NCBI GenBank assembly: GCA_934646005.1
Contig: CAKUED010000016.1
Span: 1 to 64,000 of the forward strand
Origin: an uncultured Oscillospiraceae bacterium
GTDB taxonomy: Bacteria > Bacillota > Clostridia > Oscillospirales > Oscillospiraceae
Reading direction: 5' to 3'
DNA: 64,000 nucleotides
In this document: piece after piece, positions 59,691 to 64,000 of the stretch
How positions within the stretch are numbered: position 1 is the stretch's first letter
Layout: every line of letters starts with the position of its first letter
Program-made: the position numbers and the translations under genes
Notes under the pieces: model-generated
Seen by the model: the letters and a program-made list of their open reading frames with translations, nothing else
The model's database searches: none
Told to the model about the DNA's origin: nothing

Positions 59691-60973
59691 GAAGGTGCAG
59701 ATTTTTGCGCCGCGCGCTGCTGCTCGGCGCGCTGCTGGCGCTTTTGAGCGTGTTCGCGCACGCCGATTCCGTGACCGATACCATAGGCGTTTACATCGGC
59801 TATTTCGGCTGGGACGAGGATCAATACATTGAAAAGGCGACGTACCACTGGACGGAGCTGGACGACCTCTACGGCGGCGCACTCGACACGCACGAGGTCT
59901 ACTATTCCTACTACAGCGGCACGCGCACCTATCTCGTGCTGGGGCGCGGGTTTTACGTCCGCGACCTGCTGGAATACGCGGGTGTGGACCTCAATTCCAT
60001 CGCGTCCGTGGACTTTTTCACAAAGGACCACACAAACGGCGCATACCGCTCGTTCTCCCGCTCCGGGCTTTTAGATACGCCGCGCTACTATTTCCCCTAT
60101 CTCGCGGCTGACCCCGACACCGGCGAGTTGTACTCCGCCGACGGCGGCGACGATCTCTGGGTCGGCGCGCAGCAGGTCGAAACGATGCTCGCGCTGGAGG
60201 ATTACACGCAGTGGGACGCGGTGGGCGTCGATTTTGAGGCGATGGCGAGCAGCGACCTGTATCTCGCCAACAGCCGCTTCCACCTGTTCTTCGGGCAGGC
60301 GTACCCGGAGGAGGTCGCCACCAGCTCCGCCGCCAAATATGCCTATAAGATCCTCGTCACGTTCGCCGGTACGCCGGTGCTCTCGACTGAACAGACCGAT
60401 CTGACGCTCAAGGTCGGCAGCGACCACGCGCTGCACGTTTCCGTCTCGGCGGAGGACGAGCTGCTGGATGAGTATGTGCGCGGGCACATCGTCTGGACGT
60501 CGAGCGACGAAGCCGTTGTGCGCGTGGACGCAAACGGCAGCCTGACGCCCGTCGGTGAGGGCGAGGCGAACGTCACCGCCAGCTATGGCAGCTCCTCCGT
60601 CACCGTGCTCGTCCGCGTGGGCGGCGACAAGCAAACCGGCGGCGGACAGGGCGGCACGGGCACATCGGACGCGTCCGGCACGATCGGCGCACCGAACAGC
60701 GAAACGCAAGCGCCGTCCGACCCGACTACAGAAACGGAAATCGAGGCTACGCAGCCGGAGCACTCCGGCGTTTATATCCTCTCCGGCGGCGCGCTGACGC
60801 GCGAAAACAGCCCCGCAGGCATCGCCGCGGGCGATAAAATGAGCAGCGACAGCGTCCAGTTGGAGCTGACGCCGCAGGAGACCGCCCCGGCGCTCCCCGT
60901 GCTCACGCTGTTCGCGGCGTTCATCCTGCTCGGCTTTGCCTACGGCGTGCTGCGCTACAGAAAATTACGATAA
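59687..60973 (+). CDS. Membrane-anchored surface protein with Ig-like (BIG2) domain
   Basis: 428 residues. Signal peptide (RALLLGALLALLSVFAHA), an N-terminal domain of about 210 residues with many aromatic residues (GYFGWDEDQYIEKATYHW, YLVLGRGFYVRDLLEYAGV), a BIG2-type domain (TLKVGSDHALHVSV to ANVTASYGSSSVTVLV), a Gly/Thr/Pro-rich linker and a C-terminal helix ending YGVLRYRKLR. The N-terminal domain faintly recalls sulfite-oxidase-like folds of clostridial surface proteins; no cofactor residue can be assigned. It overlaps the lipoprotein gene by 4 bp, so it belongs to the importer unit. Confidence 0.75.
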   Translation: MRRCRFLRRALLLGALLALLSVFAHADSVTDTIGVYIGYFGWDEDQYIEKATYHWTELDDLYGGALDTHEVYYSYYSGTRTYLVLGRGFYVRDLLEYAGVDLNSIASVDFFTKDHTNGAYRSFSRSGLLDTPRYYFPYLAADPDTGELYSADGGDDLWVGAQQVETMLALEDYTQWDAVGVDFEAMASSDLYLANSRFHLFFGQAYPEEVATSSAAKYAYKILVTFAGTPVLSTEQTDLTLKVGSDHALHVSVSAEDELLDEYVRGHIVWTSSDEAVVRVDANGSLTPVGEGEANVTASYGSSSVTVLVRVGGDKQTGGGQGGTGTSDASGTIGAPNSETQAPSDPTTETEIEATQPEHSGVYILSGGALTRENSPAGIAAGDKMSSDSVQLELTPQETAPALPVLTLFAAFILLGFAYGVLRYRKLR

Positions 60974-60985
60974 GAGGTCATCATC

Positions 60986-61630
60986 ATGCCTGCTACGCAA
61001 ACAACGTTCCATATTCACGACATCCTCCGCGCGGCGGCGTCCGCGCTGGAAATTCCCGTCGTTGTGATCCTGATTTTATTCCTGCTCGCGGCGGCGGCGC
61101 TCACAGGCTGGCTCATCGCGGAATATTACACCGAGCGGCGGCACTTAAAGGTCGCTCTGCCGCAGCTTCTGGAATCGCTTCGCACCGCGCCCGACCGCGC
61201 GGCGGTCATCGAATCGAGCGGTCTGCTGCGCCGCCAGAAGGACGCGCTTCTGGAGCTGACGCGCCACCCGGATTTTACGCCGGAGATGCGCGAGGCGCTC
61301 GCCGTGCGGCTTCTGGAGCAGGAGCAGGACCGCTATGATAAGATCGTCAAGCTCAGCGAGCTGCTGGCGCGCCTTGCGCCGATGTTCGGTCTGCTCGGCA
61401 CGCTCATCCCGCTCGGCCCAGGTATCATCGCGCTCGGTCAGGGCGATACCTACACGCTCTCCACCTCCCTGCTCACGGCATTTGACACGACCATTGCAGG
61501 ACTTGTCGCGGCGGCGTTCGCCACCGTTATCTCCACCATCCGCCGTGGCTGGTATCGGGAATACGCGTCCATTTTGGAGGCGGTGAGCGAAACGCTTCTG
61601 GAGCTTTCCAAGGCAGGTGCAAGCGTATGA
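60986..61630 (+). CDS. MotA/TolQ/ExbB-family proton channel protein
   Basis: 214 residues. Membrane helices at about 20-45, 125-150 and 160-185. The second and third carry LAPMFGLLGTLIPLGPGIIALGQGD and TTIAGLVAAAFATVIS, abbreviated here as MFGLLGTLIPLGPGI and FDTTIAGLVAAAFAT, the conserved channel signature of ExbB/TolQ. Such proteins use the proton gradient to drive a single-helix partner. The partner is DUF2149 (61627), overlapped by 4 bp. Confidence 0.88.
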   Translation: MPATQTTFHIHDILRAAASALEIPVVVILILFLLAAAALTGWLIAEYYTERRHLKVALPQLLESLRTAPDRAAVIESSGLLRRQKDALLELTRHPDFTPEMREALAVRLLEQEQDRYDKIVKLSELLARLAPMFGLLGTLIPLGPGIIALGQGDTYTLSTSLLTAFDTTIAGLVAAAFATVISTIRRGWYREYASILEAVSETLLELSKAGASV

Positions 61631-61941
61631 GCCGTCTGCATGACCGTATGCTCCGCCGCCGCGCGGAAGAGCCGCCTGTCGATCCCATGCACTCCATCGG
61701 AAACCTCGCCGACGCGATGCTCGTGCTGGCGGTGGGCATTATGCTGGCGCTCATCATCAACTGGAACGTGGACATCACCGCGCCCAAGACCGAACAGCCC
61801 GCCGCGCCCGTCCCATTCGACGAATCGGAGCTGACCGAAGCGCCCGACGGCGCGGAGGTTTTAGAGGGCGGCGACCTTCAGGAAATGGGTACTGTTTACT
61901 ATGACGCGGAAAACAATACCTATTATATCGTACAAAAGTAA
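61627..61941 (+). CDS. DUF2149 family protein, ExbD-like channel partner
   Basis: 104 residues. A short basic N-terminus is followed by HSIGNLADAMLVLAVGIMLALIIN (abbreviated: NLADAMLVLAVGIML), the DUF2149 hallmark, then an acidic outer segment. The aspartate at the start of the helix in LADAML corresponds by position to the essential Asp of ExbD/TolR (IDVMLVLL). With the ExbB-like gene it would form a proton-driven stator. The ATGA overlap with the previous gene indicates coupled synthesis. Confidence 0.82.
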   Translation: MSRLHDRMLRRRAEEPPVDPMHSIGNLADAMLVLAVGIMLALIINWNVDITAPKTEQPAAPVPFDESELTEAPDGAEVLEGGDLQEMGTVYYDAENNTYYIVQK

Positions 61942-61954
61942 AGGAGCGCAGCGT

Positions 61955-64000
61955 ATGAAAATAGTTCTCTCCCTTTTTCTCACGCTGGCGCTCCTCTGCG
62001 CGCTCGTGCCCGCCGCGCGGGCGGCAGGCACAGCGTGGGACGGCAGCGTGGATATTTCGTGGTATGACCCCGACGCATCGGAATACTACCTCTCCACGCC
62101 CGCGCAGCTCGCGGGGCTTGCCGCGCTGGTCAACGGCATGGCAGACCCTGCCGCGCCGCGCGTCGTCGGCAATACAAAGTACCTGCAAAGCACCCGCGTG
62201 GATGGCATCCGGCTCGTCGGCGCGGGCGGCGGCAGCGTGACGGACAGCGTGTATACGAGTGCCGTCGATTTTGCCTACAAAACCGTCTATCTCACCGCCG
62301 ACCTCGATATGGGCGGCGTGTACAATGCGGCAAGCGGCACATGGTCAGGTCCGAACTGGACGCCCATCGGCGGCAAATACCCTATGAAGCCGTCGGAGGT
62401 CGCCGGCGACTGCCTGACACTCGACACGCGCTTTCACGGTGTGCTCGACGGGCAGGGGCATACGATCTCCAACCTCTACTGTGACCGCTACGCCGCCAAG
62501 GGCTTTCCGTACAGCATGGCGGTGGGGCTGGTCGGCTTCCTCGGCGGCACGAGCGGAAACGATCACGGCGGCACGGCGGAATTTACGGGCGGCTGGCAGC
62601 CCGCCGTGCGCAACATCGTCCTCGCCTCCGGCTCTATCTACGCCCGCCGCATGGTCGGCGGCATCGTCGGGCGCGTGGGCGACACGTCGGACGGCGTCAT
62701 CATCGAAAACTGCGCCAACCGCGCCAGCATCCGCAACACCGACTCCAAGGGCGTGGGCGGCATCGTCGGCGCGGCGTGGGGCGCGGGCATGATCCGCAAC
62801 TGCTATAACACCGGCTCGGTCACCACCACCTACACCTGCCCCGCCGGAGGCATCCTCGGCTCGAACGGCGGCATGGACGTGTACAACTGCTACAGCACCG
62901 GCACGATCGACACGCGCGGCGCGTCCTACGGGCGCGGTATCGGCGGGCACGACTCCGGCGCGTACACCGTCGAAAACTGCTGCTACCTCGTCGGGAGCGA
63001 CGACGACGCGCGCTCCGGCGGCTACTACAAAGGCGTGAGCCGGCAAATTTCTGTCAGCGTCACGGCGCTGACCGCGGATGCAATGAAAAACGCCGCGTTT
63101 TTAGACCGGCTGAACGCCAATGGCGCTGCCTTTGCCGCCGACACTGCGAACCGCAACGGCGGCTACCCCGTGCTGTGGTTTGAGACCGGCGGCGCGCGCG
63201 CATCCTGCGCGGTCACATTGGACGCCGCCGAGCACGGAAAAGCTTCCGTCTCGCCGTCCGCCTCCGTCCCGGCGGGCACGACCGTCACGCTCACGGCACA
63301 GCCGGAGAGCGGCTGGACGCTTGACTATTTCACCGTGGACGGCAAGCCGGTCAGCGGCGCGTTCTATACCGTCACGCAAAACTGCGCCGTCGGCGCGGTC
63401 ATGAAGCGTCTGCGCACCGCAACGCTCACCATCGCCCCGACCGACGGCTTCTACCTTGCCGTGCGCCGCACCGGCTGGCGCGCGGACGAGAACGGTGCGC
63501 TGGTCTACGTCACGAATGAGCCGGTCTACAGCGGTGACACGCTCTATGAGTACAACGCCCTCACGCTCCTGACGCACGAATACGAAAATGCCGCGCCGAA
63601 GGACCGGGCGCTGGAGTATCGCAGCGGCGTTGTCTACACCGTTACGGGCGCGGATCGGGCGCTCGGCAGCTACACCGTGACCGGCGAGGGCGCGGTCAGC
63701 ATCACGGGCGTGCGCAACACGCAGGAAAAATCGTGGGTGTCCTGCGCCGATACATCATGGTATACCGGCAAGCAGACCGCCTACACCCTCTCGACCGCTG
63801 AGCAGCTCGCGGGGCTCGCCGCGCTGGTCAACGGCGGCACGGACTTTGCGGGCGTGACCGTCCGGCTGGGCGCGGATCTTTCGCTCGCCAGCGACGCGGC
63901 AGGCACGGAGCGTGTCTGGACGCCCATCGGCACGAGCATTCGCCGCGCGTTTTGCGGCACGTTCGACGCGCAAGGGCACAAGATCACCGGGCTGCGCGCG
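61955..64000 (+). CDS. Large GLUG-type secreted repeat protein, 3' end outside the window
   Basis: 682 codons are open and the frame continues past the edge. Signal peptide (VLSLFLTLALLCALVPAARA). The body has right-handed-helix GLUG turns (MVGGIVGRVGDTSDGVIIENC, GVGGIVGAAWGAG, PAGGILGSNGG; shortened to their cores) and an InlB-like segment. The unit YLSTPAQLAGLAALVNG near residue 45 recurs as YTLSTAEQLAGLAALVNG near 613, each followed by WTPIGG/WTPIGT. AAAGGAG lies 8 nt before the ATG. It ends the importer/ExbB operon as seen here and is probably an adhesin or substrate-capture protein. Confidence 0.82.
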   Translation, partial: MKIVLSLFLTLALLCALVPAARAAGTAWDGSVDISWYDPDASEYYLSTPAQLAGLAALVNGMADPAAPRVVGNTKYLQSTRVDGIRLVGAGGGSVTDSVYTSAVDFAYKTVYLTADLDMGGVYNAASGTWSGPNWTPIGGKYPMKPSEVAGDCLTLDTRFHGVLDGQGHTISNLYCDRYAAKGFPYSMAVGLVGFLGGTSGNDHGGTAEFTGGWQPAVRNIVLASGSIYARRMVGGIVGRVGDTSDGVIIENCANRASIRNTDSKGVGGIVGAAWGAGMIRNCYNTGSVTTTYTCPAGGILGSNGGMDVYNCYSTGTIDTRGASYGRGIGGHDSGAYTVENCCYLVGSDDDARSGGYYKGVSRQISVSVTALTADAMKNAAFLDRLNANGAAFAADTANRNGGYPVLWFETGGARASCAVTLDAAEHGKASVSPSASVPAGTTVTLTAQPESGWTLDYFTVDGKPVSGAFYTVTQNCAVGAVMKRLRTATLTIAPTDGFYLAVRRTGWRADENGALVYVTNEPVYSGDTLYEYNALTLLTHEYENAAPKDRALEYRSGVVYTVTGADRALGSYTVTGEGAVSITGVRNTQEKSWVSCADTSWYTGKQTAYTLSTAEQLAGLAALVNGGTDFAGVTVRLGADLSLASDAAGTERVWTPIGTSIRRAFCGTFDAQGHKITGLRA

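Overview
The window looks like the chromosome of a strictly anaerobic gut Clostridia, most probably an Oscillospiraceae-type bacterium. This is inferred from GC-rich genes with Firmicutes-type ribosome binding sites, an SLH surface protein, a MalT-like LuxR regulator, VTC/DUF4956 genes, a Wood-Ljungdahl acetyl-CoA synthase cluster and abundant 'GTAGGGGCGGAC' palindromic repeats. The left third (about 0.7-21.5 kb) is visibly more AT-rich than the rest.

Region 1 (1-21.5 kb) is an apparent genomic island. A broken GH1 glucosidase and the 3' half of a tRNA-Pro-like gene precede a truncated tyrosine recombinase. A 48-bp repeat (744-791) recurs at 21464-21511 with one mismatch. Between these lie two carbohydrate transcription units controlled by LacI regulators. 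A minus-strand operon (10726 to 1588) encodes an SDR, a TIM-barrel isomerase, two transaldolase-family enzymes, a tartronate-semialdehyde reductase-like enzyme, an RbsABC-type ABC importer and an amidohydrolase. A plus-strand unit (11372-17279) encodes LacI, a zinc alcohol dehydrogenase, a second TIM-barrel isomerase, a split transketolase and a DUF362 protein. A second LacI gene (18207) precedes a type II glycerate kinase; its divergent promoter now reads only into gene debris. All four promoters carry a TTAWCGWTAA operator. Together the genes suggest uptake of an unusual sugar or sugar acid and its breakdown by transketolase/transaldolase chemistry, with an exit through tartronate semialdehyde and glycerate. 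The substrate is unknown.

Region 2 (21.6-29 kb): hydantoinase/oxoprolinase-type HyuA, DUF917 and an NCS1 permease, with a PucR regulator, then a GH28-like beta-helix protein. Region 3 (28.9-34.3 kb): a two-component system, DUF4956, VTC domain protein and a divergently transcribed Cthe_2159-type beta-helix protein; the divergent promoters share a 78-bp nested palindrome. Region 4 (34.3-39 kb): metallo-hydrolase, TIGR04255, PAP2 phosphatase, alpha/beta hydrolase, DUF2804.

Region 5 (39.2-47.6 kb): acetyl-CoA synthase (acsB), a fused acsC-acsE gene, acsD, cooC, a small unknown gene, cooT, a His-rich protein and a divergent His-rich CsoR/RcnR-family repressor. No CODH gene is present in the window. 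Region 6 (47.7-56.6 kb): two copies of a composite palindromic repeat flank a LuxR/MalT-like regulator and a 1788-residue SLH protein. Region 7 (56.6-64 kb): a FecCD-type ABC transporter (ATPase, permease, lipoprotein), a membrane-anchored Ig-like surface protein, an ExbB/TolQ/MotA-like channel, a DUF2149 protein resembling ExbD, and a large GLUG-type surface protein that runs off the end. This last locus is the best candidate for an undescribed system: what looks like an ExbB/ExbD proton motor tied to surface proteins and an ABC importer.
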